A stretch of DNA of 64,000 bases from Methanogenium organophilum (GCF_026684035.1 NZ_CP113361.1:1674001-1738000), one strand, 5' to 3'. Numbered from the stretch's first letter, positions 1 through 8,628 are shown. Notes: generated from the letters alone by a model not told the origin. Numbers and translations are program-made.

Positions 1-73
1 CGCACATGAGCAGCAGCACCAGACCTGATACCCCTCTTTTTCCTGTTCTGGTTTTGCTCCGCAAGGAGAACCC

Positions 74-79
74 TTATAA
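74..79 (+). promoter_or_regulatory. TATA box of the AIM24-family gene
   Basis: TTATAA lies about 25 bp ahead of the ATG at 103, the usual archaeal TATA-to-start distance. There is no Shine-Dalgarno motif just before the ATG, so the transcript is probably leaderless or nearly so. Confidence 0.5.
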
Positions 80-102
80 CCGATTTTTACGCATATCAAC
101 AT

Positions 103-819
103 ATGAAATACAATCTGACCGGGGATAACCTGCAGTTTGTCACGATGGAGATTCAGCCGGGAGAGATGGTCTGGGCTGAAGCGGGCGCTCTTGTGTACAT
201 GAGCGGTAATATCAACATGGAGGCAAAACTCCAGGGCGGTCTCCTGAAGGGTCTGAAACGCACCCTTGCAGGCGAATCCTTTATGGTAACGCATTTCTCC
301 AGTGCAGGCGGTCCGGGACTGGTCTCGTTCGGCGGTAACTGTCCGGGAAAGATTGCGGCCATTGATATTACCGGAAAGGAGTTTATTGCCCAGAAGGATG
401 CGTTCCTCTGTGCAGAAGAGAGCGTTAAATGGGAGATGGCGTTCCAGAAACGTCTGGGTTCTACGTTTTTTGGCGGGGAAGGATTAATTCTTCAGCACCT
501 CTCCGGTGAAGGCATGGTCTTTTTGCATGCGGCAGGAGACCTCGTGGAAATCGACCTGGAAGCCGACCAGACCTACAAGGTGTCAACCGCCCATGTGGTT
601 GGCTGGGAACCAACGGTCACCTACGACATCGAGGCGGCAGGCGGCATCAAGACCGCGATGTTCGGCGGGGAAGGGCTCTTCATGACGACACTGACCGGGC
701 CCGGCAAGATCATCATCCAGTCCATGACCCTGCCACAGCTTGCAGATGCGGTGAAGCCCTTCCTTCCGACGCAGTCCTCTGGTGGGAACAGCAGCGGCGG
801 ATTTGAACTGAAGTTCTGA
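103..819 (+). CDS. AIM24 / TIGR00266 family protein
   Basis: The 238-residue product matches the TIGR00266/AIM24 family, single-domain beta-rich proteins widespread in bacteria and archaea with no settled biochemical role. The recognisable features are the start MKYNLTGDNLQFV, the repeated glycine-rich segments (GGLLKGLKR, FFGGEGL, MFGGEGLFMT) and a glycine/serine-rich tail ending in FELKF. No signal peptide or membrane segment is visible, so it should be cytosolic. The ATG at 103 follows a TATA box at leaderless spacing. A small membrane protein gene begins 7 bp after the stop and is probably co-transcribed. Confidence 0.9.
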   Translation: MKYNLTGDNLQFVTMEIQPGEMVWAEAGALVYMSGNINMEAKLQGGLLKGLKRTLAGESFMVTHFSSAGGPGLVSFGGNCPGKIAAIDITGKEFIAQKDAFLCAEESVKWEMAFQKRLGSTFFGGEGLILQHLSGEGMVFLHAAGDLVEIDLEADQTYKVSTAHVVGWEPTVTYDIEAAGGIKTAMFGGEGLFMTTLTGPGKIIIQSMTLPQLADAVKPFLPTQSSGGNSSGGFELKF

Positions 820-826
820 TGTGTGT

Positions 827-1114
827 ATGGCAGAAACAACCACGGAACCAAACAGCCGCAGCAGGCGGGCGGGGGGGATTATCCTCCTTGCCTGCATTGT
901 GATTGGTATCATCCTCTTTGCGCTTGCAAACCTCGGTATCATCGCAGCAGGACTTTTCATCCTGCTCCTCGTGGCGCTCGTCGTTCTGGCCGTGATAGGC
1001 ATCGGCATCGCGGTCTTTGCGATTCCGGTCTATATCATGAAGGACACGAAGGTCGAGCCCGGCACCTATGAGCTCGACGACGTCGCGGCAGTGAACGATA
1101 CCAAAGACCACTAA
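827..1114 (+). CDS. small membrane protein with two predicted helices
   Basis: This 95-residue protein has a charged N-terminus of about 17 residues, then two hydrophobic stretches rich in Ile, Leu, Val and Ala that should form a helical hairpin, and an acidic tail (ELDDVAAVNDTKDH). I do not recognise a named family. A GTG at 821 is in frame two codons upstream, but the ATG at 827 is the more conventional start. It lies directly downstream of the AIM24-family gene and is followed by a T6 run, so the two probably form a short operon. The topology suggests a membrane partner or a small stress protein, which is only an inference. Confidence 0.7.
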   Translation: MAETTTEPNSRSRRAGGIILLACIVIGIILFALANLGIIAAGLFILLLVALVVLAVIGIGIAVFAIPVYIMKDTKVEPGTYELDDVAAVNDTKDH

Positions 1115-1117
1115 CCC

Positions 1118-1123
1118 TTTTTT
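1118..1123 (+). terminator. T-run terminator after the two-gene operon
   Basis: Six T residues begin 4 bases after the stop codon of the small membrane protein gene. A T-run on the coding strand is the usual archaeal termination signal. Confidence 0.4.
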
Positions 1124-1166
1124 CATTCACCGATGAGCACAAGGCTGAATAGCGCCAATACTGTTC

Positions 1167-1955
1167 ATGCAGGAACCCTGCCCGGTTGTACTGGTTCATG
1201 GGTGGAAGAGCCACCCCGATGTCTGGAAATCCCTCGTCCGGAGACTGGAGGAAGAGTCTCTTGAATGCTGGAATTTCAGCCATGCGGAGTTTCGCAATGC
1301 CGGGGCCGAAGAGATCGGCCGGTCTCTGCGGGATTTTATCCTCCGGATGCAGAAGGAGCGGGAATACAGCGGGCCGGTAGACATGGTCTGTCATTCTATG
1401 GGAGCGCCGGTTGCCCGGTACCTGCTTGAGGTGATGGACGGCGAGGCCCGCCGCATCCGGGTGCGGACCCTTGTAGGCATCGGCCCGCCGAATAACGGTT
1501 CTGCTATGGCTGAACTCTTCAACGACCCCGTTCACGGCCCTCCGGTTCTCCAGAAACTGGCGGGGTCTTTTGTGCCGCGGACCTACAACCCGGCGGAGGA
1601 TCGGCTGGTTCAGGAGTTCCGGCGGACGGGACCGTACGTAAAAAAACTGCAGAATGCGGGCCTGCGCAGTGATGTCCGGTACCGGGTTATCGTCGGCGGG
1701 AACCGTACGGAAACACCGGACTTCTTCCCCCTCTTCGACGGCAGGACGTGGGAGTATGCCGCAGGCGTATGGTCTCTGACCACCCTCGGAGACGGCATTG
1801 TCTCCCACAGCGACTCGTGCATGGCGGGTGCCGAGGTGACCGTTCTCCCGAAAGACCCGGCGGCGCTTGCGGCAGAACCAGCGGAGTACTGTCATCTCTG
1901 CCTGCCGGGGAACCCGGAGGTCATCGAGGAAGTGATCCGGTTTTTAAGGGAGTAG
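1167..1955 (+). CDS. alpha/beta hydrolase, lipase/esterase-like
   Basis: The 262-residue product has the hallmarks of an alpha/beta hydrolase of the triacylglycerol-lipase/PGAP1-like type. The N-terminal VVLVHGWKS carries the HG oxyanion motif, and VCHSMGAPVARY is the nucleophile elbow with the catalytic serine near residue 77. The segment LVGIGPPNNGS follows, as in lipases. Asp in LGDGIVS and His in YCHLCLPG near the C-terminus are plausible acid and base residues. No signal peptide is visible, so an intracellular esterase or lipase is likely; the substrate cannot be told. It is followed by a T-rich stretch. Confidence 0.85.
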   Translation: MQEPCPVVLVHGWKSHPDVWKSLVRRLEEESLECWNFSHAEFRNAGAEEIGRSLRDFILRMQKEREYSGPVDMVCHSMGAPVARYLLEVMDGEARRIRVRTLVGIGPPNNGSAMAELFNDPVHGPPVLQKLAGSFVPRTYNPAEDRLVQEFRRTGPYVKKLQNAGLRSDVRYRVIVGGNRTETPDFFPLFDGRTWEYAAGVWSLTTLGDGIVSHSDSCMAGAEVTVLPKDPAALAAEPAEYCHLCLPGNPEVIEEVIRFLRE

Positions 1956-1974
1956 GCGATTGTACGGGTTTTGA

Positions 1975-1981
1975 TTTTTTT
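1975..1981 (+). terminator. T7 run after the hydrolase gene
   Basis: Seven T residues lie about 20 bases past the hydrolase stop codon, with another T4 stretch just before them. Confidence 0.4.
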
Positions 1982-2079
1982 AACCTCCCTACAACAGGAG
2001 CATGGGAAGGCTTGCCCCTCTCCCTTGCCGTTTGAGGAATATCCTATCGTTTCTCACTTGAATTGAAAACCCTTGGTAA

Positions 2080-2193
2080 TTCATCGAAAAACCTATCCTG
2101 CGCAGCTGTTACACAAGAGAGGAGTTTGAAGAACAACTCGGGAAGAAGAATCCATTTGTCCTCTCGGTCTGTGAAGAGGGGATATCGGTCTGA
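2080..2193 (+). pseudogene. possible C-terminal relic of a nucleotidyltransferase-domain protein
   Basis: The interval from 1956 to 2457 has no convincing intact gene. One frame reads YTREEFEEQLGKKNPFVLSV and then CEEGISV before a TGA at 2191. This resembles the C-terminal end of MNT-type nucleotidyltransferase proteins, which often end in a stretch like EEFEE..KNPFvl..leeGi. There is an in-frame stop a few codons upstream of the relic and no start codon, so it would be a decayed fragment. The identification rests on a short motif and is tentative. Confidence 0.3.
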
Positions 2194-2404
2194 AATCAGA
2201 AATGGCCCCGTGTTCGGGTTATTTCATTCTGAAGTAGTGAATGGGCGGATTTTCACCGGTTAAAATTGGCTGTCATTGTAGGATGAAGGGCAAGGGAGGG
2301 GTTGCCCCCCTGCCTGCCGGACCCACCCCCGCAGGGAGACAGGTCGCAGGGGGAGGGACGAGCCTCCCCCTGCTCCTGTAGTATTGCTGAATGTGGTAGT
2401 ATTT

Positions 2405-2420
2405 CCCGAACATGTTCGGG
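2405..2420. repeat. 16-bp perfect palindrome between hydrolase and methyltransferase genes
   Basis: CCCGAACATGTTCGGG is a perfect palindrome about 40 bp beyond the 3' end of the minus-strand methyltransferase. On the plus strand it is followed by GAGCG and T5. It may be a terminator hairpin or a protein-binding site. The surrounding interval (1956-2457) otherwise holds GC-rich dyads and the relic described above. Confidence 0.45.
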
Positions 2421-2457
2421 GAGCGTTTTTCAAAAAGTTAGAAATAAGTGGGGGAGA

Positions 2458-3318
2458 TTATTTCTCCACCGGAAACTCCGTCACGTCCCACCAGATCTTC
2501 ATGCGGTGGGAGTGGCCGGGGACGATCACGGTATCGCCGTCGTGCTGAAGAGAACGCATGATGTATTCCCGGAGGATTTCTTCCTGTTCTTCTGTTTCCA
2601 CGAAGTAACGGGGCTTGAAGTATTCGACCGCTTCGTCCTCGGTGTTGAACCGGTGGATATGCTCATAGACGAAGTGCTCGACATGCGGGTAGATGTCCAT
2701 TGCGTAGAGGATGTTGAAGATGATGTCGGACTTCGGCGAGGAGACATATTCGGAACTTCCATGGAGGGCGGGCCAGAGGTCCCGTGCCATCGTCTCCCAG
2801 GAAGCCTCGCCCGCGAACCAGTAGATATAGACATACCGGGATGATGCTTCGATCATCTTCTCGATTGCCTCCTGCATGTCAGGGACGTCGAGGGAGAAGG
2901 ACGCAAAGACGACGTCGTATGGGGCGGAGAGGTCGGTTGCAACATTCACGTCCTCCCAACGTTTCTGGACACAGTCGACGTTCTTTACATCCTCTTCTGC
3001 GAGCATCTCTTCCAGGACGGTGAACATCCCTGCGGAGGGCTCGACCGCCGTTACATGTGCGACCTGTCGGGCGACGGGGATGGCGATGGCGCCGGGACCC
3101 GCACCCACGTCGAGCACCCGTGATTCGGGCGTGAGGGCGAGGCCTGCGATCGTCCGGTTGACCCGTTCGCCGTTCTTCTCGTATGACATCCGGTAAAATT
3201 TGCGGGCGGCGTCCTGTTCGTCCCATATTGAGGCGGTGTCGGTCCGACGGTTGACGTCATGGTTCTTCTGCCACTGCTCTCTCCAGCATGTGGCCCAGTC
3301 GATAGTCTCTGGTGTCAT
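2458..3318 (-). CDS. class I SAM-dependent methyltransferase
   Basis: The 286-residue product carries the SAM-binding motif I (RVLDVGAGPGAIAIPVA, about residues 68-84), an acidic motif II at the end of the next strand (VTAVEPSAGM) and the post-motif segment YDVVFASFSLDV. This is the Rossmann-fold methyltransferase pattern. The N-terminus is helical and charged, and the C-terminal third is rich in aromatics and acidic residues; it probably provides substrate specificity. I cannot name the substrate. The gene stands alone, with the plus-strand ATP-grasp gene divergent about 260 bp away. Confidence 0.85.
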   Translation of the reverse strand: MTPETIDWATCWREQWQKNHDVNRRTDTASIWDEQDAARKFYRMSYEKNGERVNRTIAGLALTPESRVLDVGAGPGAIAIPVARQVAHVTAVEPSAGMFTVLEEMLAEEDVKNVDCVQKRWEDVNVATDLSAPYDVVFASFSLDVPDMQEAIEKMIEASSRYVYIYWFAGEASWETMARDLWPALHGSSEYVSSPKSDIIFNILYAMDIYPHVEHFVYEHIHRFNTEDEAVEYFKPRYFVETEEQEEILREYIMRSLQHDGDTVIVPGHSHRMKIWWDVTEFPVEK

Positions 3319-3576
3319 CAGTTGTCTCCGGTGGATGATTGATCGGGATTCGCAGTGGCAGGTGCTCTCGCCGGACTCTGTCCGGCAAATGTCCTACGGA
3401 TGTGCGAATTCTTATGAAGATGTGTGATGCGTTCTGTAATAAATGCCACCAGTTCGCAGCCCGTTTCTGCTCCCTTCCGGTTTCTTTGACTCCCCTTTTT
3501 TCTCTTTACAGTCCGCAAACACTACCATTTTGCTGGTATGGAGGCAATATATATCACATATACGGAGCACTGACCT

Positions 3577-4746
3577 GTGATTATACTCGAAGAACCCTAT
3601 GTCTCCCCCTATCTCCGGGAGACGATCATCGCCACCGGCCTGCCGGTCCTCAGGACGCCCATAGCAGAAGCGCAGGACTTCCCCCCGGAGACCGTTATGC
3701 TGGACGATGCGGCGATGGTCGCCCGGATGACGAAGACTCCTGACCAGAAACTCTACAGCACCTCCGAACACGCAATTCAGTGGATCGCAGAAAACCTCCA
3801 GGATACCGGGCTGCCGGAGACGATCGCGCTCTTCAAGGACAAGGCCGCCTTCCGGCGCCTCATCCGCCCCCTCTACCCGGACTTCTTCTTCCGGGAGGTC
3901 GCGGCAGACGACCTGAAGATCCTCGATGTCAGCCGTATACCGAAGCCCTTCATTATCAAGCCGTCCGTCGGCTTTTTCAGTGCGGGCGTGCATATGGTCG
4001 CTTCAGACGCCGAATGGAAAACGGTGCTTGCCACCGTGCAGGACGAAATGAACGAACTATCCTCCCTCTTCCCGCCGCAGGTATGCCGGGCTGCGACATG
4101 GATAATCGAGGAGTATGTCTCCGGCACCGAAATCGCCGTGGATGCATTCTATACCGCCGCCGGAGAGCCGGTCGTCCTCGACATCCTTTCCCATCTCTTC
4201 GCATCCGACGCCGATGTGGACGACAAGGTCTACCTGACCTCAAAGGCAATCGTCCGTGAATATCTCGCCCCGGTGACCGAACTCCTGCACAACATTCAGG
4301 AACAGGCAGGCATCCGGAACTTCCCCCTGCATATCGAACTGCGGGTCACAGATGACGGCACCGCCGTTCCCATCGAGCTCAACCCGATGCGGTTTGCCGG
4401 ATGGTGCACGACCGACATCGCCGCATACGCCCATGGCATCAATGTCTACCGGGCATATTTCGAAGAGGATGTGCCGGACTGGGACGCTCTCTCGTGCGCA
4501 GACGACGGGGATATTTATGCCCTTCTGATTGCCAAACCTCCCGCGGATATTCCTCCCGAAACAATTCGCGGTTTCGACTATGACGGGTTTTTCGCCTCGT
4601 TCTCGCATCCCCTGGAGATGCGCCCGATTGACTTCACCCGCTACCCGGTCTTCGGGTTCTGTTACGTGCGGCTCGCGGGGGGCGACCTCACGGAGGTTGA
4701 GCGGTTCATGAAAGACGACCTCCGCCGGTTCATACACCTTCAGTGA
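3577..4746 (+). CDS. ATP-grasp domain protein
   Basis: The 389-residue product looks like an ATP-grasp ligase. The segment PFIIKPSVGFFSAGVHMV provides the phosphate-binding lysine and glycine-containing loop, TWIIEEYVSGTEIAVDAFY matches the central adenine-binding and hinge strands, and IELNPMRF near residue 270 matches the C-terminal metal-binding E-x-N motif. The reaction should be ATP-dependent carboxylate-amine or carboxylate-thiol ligation, but the substrates are unknown. The start is a GTG preceded by GGAG about 9 bases upstream. The 3' end overlaps the convergent minus-strand permease gene by 17 bp. Confidence 0.8.
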   Translation: MIILEEPYVSPYLRETIIATGLPVLRTPIAEAQDFPPETVMLDDAAMVARMTKTPDQKLYSTSEHAIQWIAENLQDTGLPETIALFKDKAAFRRLIRPLYPDFFFREVAADDLKILDVSRIPKPFIIKPSVGFFSAGVHMVASDAEWKTVLATVQDEMNELSSLFPPQVCRAATWIIEEYVSGTEIAVDAFYTAAGEPVVLDILSHLFASDADVDDKVYLTSKAIVREYLAPVTELLHNIQEQAGIRNFPLHIELRVTDDGTAVPIELNPMRFAGWCTTDIAAYAHGINVYRAYFEEDVPDWDALSCADDGDIYALLIAKPPADIPPETIRGFDYDGFFASFSHPLEMRPIDFTRYPVFGFCYVRLAGGDLTEVERFMKDDLRRFIHLQ

Positions 4747-5338
4747 GGAGGTTTGGTTCGGGGGCGGCAGGCGGTCCCTGCGGTGCCTCCGGACCGTCTA
4801 CGGCCTCGATGAGGAGGCCCATTATAACCGAGAAGAGGATCAGGTAGGCGGTGAGCACCGTCGTATAGAGGCCGCCGAAGTAGTAGATCATCACCGGGAT
4901 GAACGGAAGCTTGACCGAGCGGGCATAGAGGAAAACTCCTGCAAGTGCGGTACGCATTCCTTTCTCCCGGAAGTCCGCGAGCATCGAAAACCAGACATAG
5001 ATGGGGCCTGTCGCAATGATCCCTGCAGCGATGGCGAGCAGCCATCCCTTGACGCCGGATTCCGTCCCCAGGTGCCGGGCAATCGCCTGGGGCCGGATGA
5101 AGAGGTCGATGAGAAACATCAGGATGAAGACGAGGACAAGGACAGGGATAATCTGCCGGAGGAGGCCGCCGAAGGCCTGCAGTGACCGGACAGCGGCATC
5201 CGCATCGAACACGGCGACGACGGCATAGATGAGGAGGACCGCACCGAGAAAAAGAAGGGGGAACCGCGAGTTATTCTGTTGTTTCCCGGCGCCGTTCTTC
5301 TGGCTCTTTGGGTTCTTATTTCGCTCCTCCGGCGGCAT
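4730..5338 (-). CDS. YraQ/UPF0718-type permease, second half
   Basis: This 202-residue membrane protein has a charged N-terminal 25 residues followed by about five hydrophobic helices, ending in a proline-rich tail. Helices such as IIPVLVLVFILMFLIDLF and the segment GTESGVKGWLLAIAAGII resemble the permease (UPF0718/DUF318, YraQ) family. In bacteria this is usually one protein of about 300-350 residues. Here it is the downstream partner of the 5338-5766 gene, and the ATG shares its A with the stop codon of that gene, so translation is coupled. The two chains probably assemble into one transporter; the substrate is unknown. Confidence 0.75.
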   Translation of the reverse strand: MPPEERNKNPKSQKNGAGKQQNNSRFPLLFLGAVLLIYAVVAVFDADAAVRSLQAFGGLLRQIIPVLVLVFILMFLIDLFIRPQAIARHLGTESGVKGWLLAIAAGIIATGPIYVWFSMLADFREKGMRTALAGVFLYARSVKLPFIPVMIYYFGGLYTTVLTAYLILFSVIMGLLIEAVDGPEAPQGPPAAPEPNLLTEGV

Positions 5339-5766
5339 CAGATGCCACCCCCGAGAACGGTGAGCGTTGCATCGGTGAGAACCGCGATGATGATTGCACA
5401 GACGAACCCGAAGACGTTGCGGGCGATTGCGAACCGGCGTCCGAGCACTTCCATCTCCACCGGGAGCTGGATTATGCCGATGGTCACCCAGGTGACGATG
5501 AATGCGGTGACCGCGGTGAGGCTGATGCCGGTAGAGAGGAGTTCACCGGCGATCACATAACTCGTGACCGGGTTGCCTGCGGCAATACTCCCGACGAGTG
5601 CTCCTGCAACAGGGTCTGCCACCGGATTCCCGGAGAATACCACAGCATACGCCTCCGGCGGGATAATCGTCAGAAGAAGGCTTACCAGGAGCAAAATGCC
5701 CGCGATTTGGGGCAACACCTGCAGCATCGACCGGTAGGTTTTCCCTGCGCTGGCCCGGATGTCCAT
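5338..5766 (-). CDS. YraQ/UPF0718-type permease, first half
   Basis: The 142-residue product has four hydrophobic segments. It contains GNPVTSYVIAGEL, similar to the conserved SCGVVP/GNP-type re-entrant segment of the YraQ permease family, and LTAVTAFIVTWVTIGIIQLP. It is the promoter-proximal half of a split two-gene permease; its stop codon overlaps the start of the second half (TGATG arrangement). The gap to the upstream ferritin-like gene is about 130 bp. The role of the family is unclear; metal or arsenical export has been suggested for relatives. Confidence 0.75.
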   Translation of the reverse strand: MDIRASAGKTYRSMLQVLPQIAGILLLVSLLLTIIPPEAYAVVFSGNPVADPVAGALVGSIAAGNPVTSYVIAGELLSTGISLTAVTAFIVTWVTIGIIQLPVEMEVLGRRFAIARNVFGFVCAIIIAVLTDATLTVLGGGI

Positions 5767-5897
5767 GAAGATACATACACGAAAAAGAGGTTAAGTGTTG
5801 GGTTTCCTGCACCTGTTCAGGTGTGTCGCGTGCGGGAACGCCCGGAAGGAGGCTGCCCGTTGCGGTCCTCCGGACGAAGCGCTTCTCCGGCAGGTGC

Positions 5898-6353
5898 CTA
5901 CCAGACTTCGGGAAATGCCATATTGGTGTAGAGGTCTTCGAGCTGTGCCTTGTGACCCGACTCCATGTTGGCAAGGTTGGTGAAGATCTTCTTCTGGTCG
6001 TCGTCCGTACTCAGCTCGGCCAGTGCCCGGTACATGTCGCGTGCGTCTTCTTCCTTTTTTATCGCAAGTGCGATGGCATCGGTCGGTTTCAGATCGATGG
6101 AGAGGTTTTCCGTATCCAGGGTCTCCGAGATCTTGTAGTCCCGTGCCTCGTCGAAGTGGAATGACTTGACGGGCCGGGTCAGGAACTCCTCCAGCGTCTC
6201 GCGATGGGTCTGCTCCTCATCGGCGAGTTCGGAGAAGATCTTTTTAATTGTCTTATCCGTCGTGCACTGCTCTATCCCCCGGTAGAAGACGTAGGATTCA
6301 ACCTCGTTTGCAATGGCTCCTGAGAGAATGCTTCGATATTCTTCTTTTTTCAT
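5898..6353 (-). CDS. ferritin-like / rubrerythrin-family di-iron protein
   Basis: The 151-residue protein is all-helical and carries paired carboxylate and histidine motifs of the ferritin-like fold: an E in the first helix (ANEVESYVFYRG), DEEQTHRETLEEF, KKEEDARDMYRAL and MESGHKAQLEDLY. These fit a four-helix di-iron site. There is no C-terminal rubredoxin domain with paired CxxC motifs, so it is the ferritin-like part only. Such proteins in methanogens are thought to act in peroxide or iron handling. It is probably monocistronic, upstream of the split permease on the same strand. Confidence 0.85.
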   Translation of the reverse strand: MKKEEYRSILSGAIANEVESYVFYRGIEQCTTDKTIKKIFSELADEEQTHRETLEEFLTRPVKSFHFDEARDYKISETLDTENLSIDLKPTDAIALAIKKEEDARDMYRALAELSTDDDQKKIFTNLANMESGHKAQLEDLYTNMAFPEVW

Positions 6354-6464
6354 GACGCGTATCCCCCCTTGAGGGTGGAGGGTAATGTGTGGTCGTGATA
6401 TTTATCGTACTGCCGGGCGCGGGGTCGAATCCTTTATTATCTCTCCTCTGCCATAGGGCACTCT

Positions 6465-6695
6465 ATGGATCCGATTATCCGTGCCGCGAAGAGCTTCAAC
6501 GGAATTCAGGTGACCTACCTCTCGGGAGGCGACACCAAAGAAGAACTCTTCAGTTACGAGAACCTGATTGATATGAAAATTAACGTTGCTGACCTTGTTG
6601 ATCATCCGGACCGCTATGCTGTGAACCCGGACGGACCGGTTGTTGTCAGGACCGATTTCTGCAAACCCGAGCTGCATGAAGAGTGCACGCATTAA
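6465..6695 (+). CDS. small hypothetical protein, 76 aa
   Basis: I do not recognise this small acidic protein. It has no membrane segment. It is plausible as a real gene because its composition and third-base GC fit the neighbours and it fills the space between the divergent ferritin-like gene and corA. The C-terminus has Cys and His residues (DFCKPELHEECTH) that could bind a metal. The start codon is the ATG at 6465; no clear ribosome-binding site precedes it. Confidence 0.55.
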   Translation: MDPIIRAAKSFNGIQVTYLSGGDTKEELFSYENLIDMKINVADLVDHPDRYAVNPDGPVVVRTDFCKPELHEECTH

Positions 6696-6824
6696 TTGCG
6701 CCACTTTTTTCTTTGAAGGCTTGCAGTGACGATCCGGTACGCTGGCGGTTCATTCCGACTGCACAATCCGAACCGCACAAAGTATATCCGATACGCGGAC
6801 GAAGCATTTTCGTGGTGCGCCCGA

Positions 6825-7775
6825 ATGATTGAGATATTTCTATCCCGTTCAAATGATGCAGGGGATTCAGGCCCGCCTCCCGAAATCTCCTCCTTTGCGA
6901 ATAACTGCTGGGTGAACCTGACCGCCCCCGACGATGCCCTCCTCCGCCGGGTCGCAGCCGGGCTTGCGGTGCCGGAGGAGTTTCTCCGTGCCGCCCTCGA
7001 CGAAGAGGAGCAACCCCGGATTGAGTCGGAGGACGGGGTATCGCTTGTCATCATCGACATTCCGGAGGTCACCTCCGGGGAGAAGCCCTACCTTTACAGC
7101 ACCTTTCCTTTGGGGATCATCATTACGGAGGGGGCCATCATCACCGTCGCGTTGCGCAGGAACCGGATCATCGATCCCTTCCTGTCAGGCGAGGTGAAGT
7201 CGTTTTCAACCCACAAACGGACCCGGTTTCTCTTTTTGATCCTCTTTGCCACCGCACGGCTCTATCTCCGGGACCTGCGGCTCATCGATAAAAAAAGCGA
7301 GGAGTACGAGCAGATGCTTCACCGTTCGATGAAAAATGAAGCACTCCTTGCCCTGATGAATCTGGAGAAGAGTCTCGTCTTCTTCTCAACCTCCCTCAAG
7401 GCAAATGAAGCTGTCCTCGAGAAGATCATGAAGTTTGGACCCATACGATTCTATGAGGAGGACCGGGAATTGCTGGACGATGTAATCATTGAAAACCGGC
7501 AGGCGATTGAGATGGCGGGTATCTATTCCAATATTCTCTCCGGTATGATGAATGCATTCGCATCAGTAATTAATAACAATATGAACCGGGTGATGAAGAT
7601 TCTCGCATCAATCACGATTATCTTCTCTGTTCCAACGATTATATCGAGTTTTTATGGCATGAATGTCAGACTGCCGATGCAGAACAACCCTTCTGCATAT
7701 CTCATCATCATTCTTCTCTCCGCTGCAGTCTGCTTTGCACTGGGATATATTCTAAAATCAAAGGAATTCTTATAA
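6825..7775 (+). CDS. corA: CorA-family divalent cation transporter
   Basis: The C-terminus has the two-helix membrane module of CorA with the signature YGMN (in IISSFYGMNVRLPMQ) between helix 1 and helix 2, and a short basic tail. The long N-terminal part is the cytoplasmic alpha/beta and helical stalk domain. The family forms pentameric Mg2+ or Co2+ channels. The frame stays open upstream to a GTG at 6726, but the ATG at 6825 gives a 316-residue protein of usual CorA length. It also leaves a TATA-like sequence (AAAGTATATCC, near 6780) at a sensible distance, so I prefer it. Confidence 0.9.
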   Translation: MIEIFLSRSNDAGDSGPPPEISSFANNCWVNLTAPDDALLRRVAAGLAVPEEFLRAALDEEEQPRIESEDGVSLVIIDIPEVTSGEKPYLYSTFPLGIIITEGAIITVALRRNRIIDPFLSGEVKSFSTHKRTRFLFLILFATARLYLRDLRLIDKKSEEYEQMLHRSMKNEALLALMNLEKSLVFFSTSLKANEAVLEKIMKFGPIRFYEEDRELLDDVIIENRQAIEMAGIYSNILSGMMNAFASVINNNMNRVMKILASITIIFSVPTIISSFYGMNVRLPMQNNPSAYLIIILLSAAVCFALGYILKSKEFL

Positions 7776-7976
7776 ATTCACCATCTTCTCCTGTTTTTGG
7801 ATTGTAGTATCATCCTGATCAGGCACCTTTGCACGGCAAAGACGTATAAAGTTGTACTGTGAGAGATTTTTTGGGAACACCACGGAGGGGGTATCTCATG
7901 TATCTCATTGGTGTTCCTGTCAGGGGGGGAGAAATTGAGCAGGTCACATGGACATTGTTTTGATGTGAGTTTGAAA

Positions 7977-8327
7977 ATGGCGTCAACGAAGGGGGTGTCT
8001 CATCTCATGGATGCTGCGGGGCGTCAGATGAATGCATGTGGTGTCTGTAACACTACTACTGATTCAGTCCGGCAGCTTCTGGGAGAGGTGGTGCGTGACA
8101 TCCTTATGAACGGCTATCCGGACCAGCAGGGGTATCTTGCACTATGGTGCGGGAATAAAAACGGCACAATATCTGTCAGGGTCACCGATCATGGAATGCC
8201 ACGCAATATCTTTGAAGAACCGGAGAATCCGGTGGCAGGGCGAATCCGTGCAGAGATGGATGAATCTTCCTACGTATCTGTTGCCGGCGAAAATATTCTG
8301 CAGATGAAGCGAGCGGATACACGCTGA
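7977..8327 (+). CDS. small single-domain protein, possibly HATPase-like
   Basis: The 116-residue product (the frame is open further up to 7908) resembles a stand-alone GHKL/anti-sigma-factor type ATPase. The helix VRQLLGEVVRDILMNG occupies the place of the N-box and ISVRVTDHGMPRN resembles the D-x-G-x-P G1 box. It is shorter than usual and the classical N-box residues are weak, so it may be a degenerate or minimal HATPase. I infer a regulatory role at most. An inverted repeat (TGACTG/CAGTCA) spans its stop codon at 8325-8340. Confidence 0.5.
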   Translation: MASTKGVSHLMDAAGRQMNACGVCNTTTDSVRQLLGEVVRDILMNGYPDQQGYLALWCGNKNGTISVRVTDHGMPRNIFEEPENPVAGRIRAEMDESSYVSVAGENILQMKRADTR

Positions 8328-8628
8328 CTGTGTTCAGTCATCGGTGTATTATATCAACACAATTTTTGTTCTGAGTATCGGTTTAGAGGATAGTGTATGC
8401 CGAATGCATCTATCATTCGAATAGACCAGTTGAACATGGAGGGTGGTTGCTACAGAATCCGGGATTTTGGCACGAACTCACGTCCAATGTCTGCAATGGG
8501 TAAACAAGCCTGATACGGATTTTTTAACAGGGTTATCCACCGTGGGGGTCCCTGATAAAAGGGAATAGCAGCGACTTTCACGGAAAGATGAAAAGAAGGA
8601 TTGGGGTTACCATTCTGAAAATAGTGGT
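8328..8628. other. intergenic region with no confident gene
   Basis: About 300 bp lie between the HATPase-like gene and a convergent gene. A 38-codon open frame (8398-8514, starting MPNASIIRIDQ) exists on the plus strand but has no clear ribosome-binding site or homology that I can see. The stem-loop at 8325-8340 may end transcription from upstream. Confidence 0.4.

Noticed and set aside
2302-2844. Open frame on the plus strand overlapping the methyltransferase 3' half
   Set aside because: It is antisense to the conserved methyltransferase and starts in low-complexity Pro-rich sequence.
6421-6432. GGGTCGAATCC-like sequence as a tRNA T-arm
   Set aside because: It resembles a T-loop, but no acceptor stem, D-arm or anticodon arm can be drawn around it.
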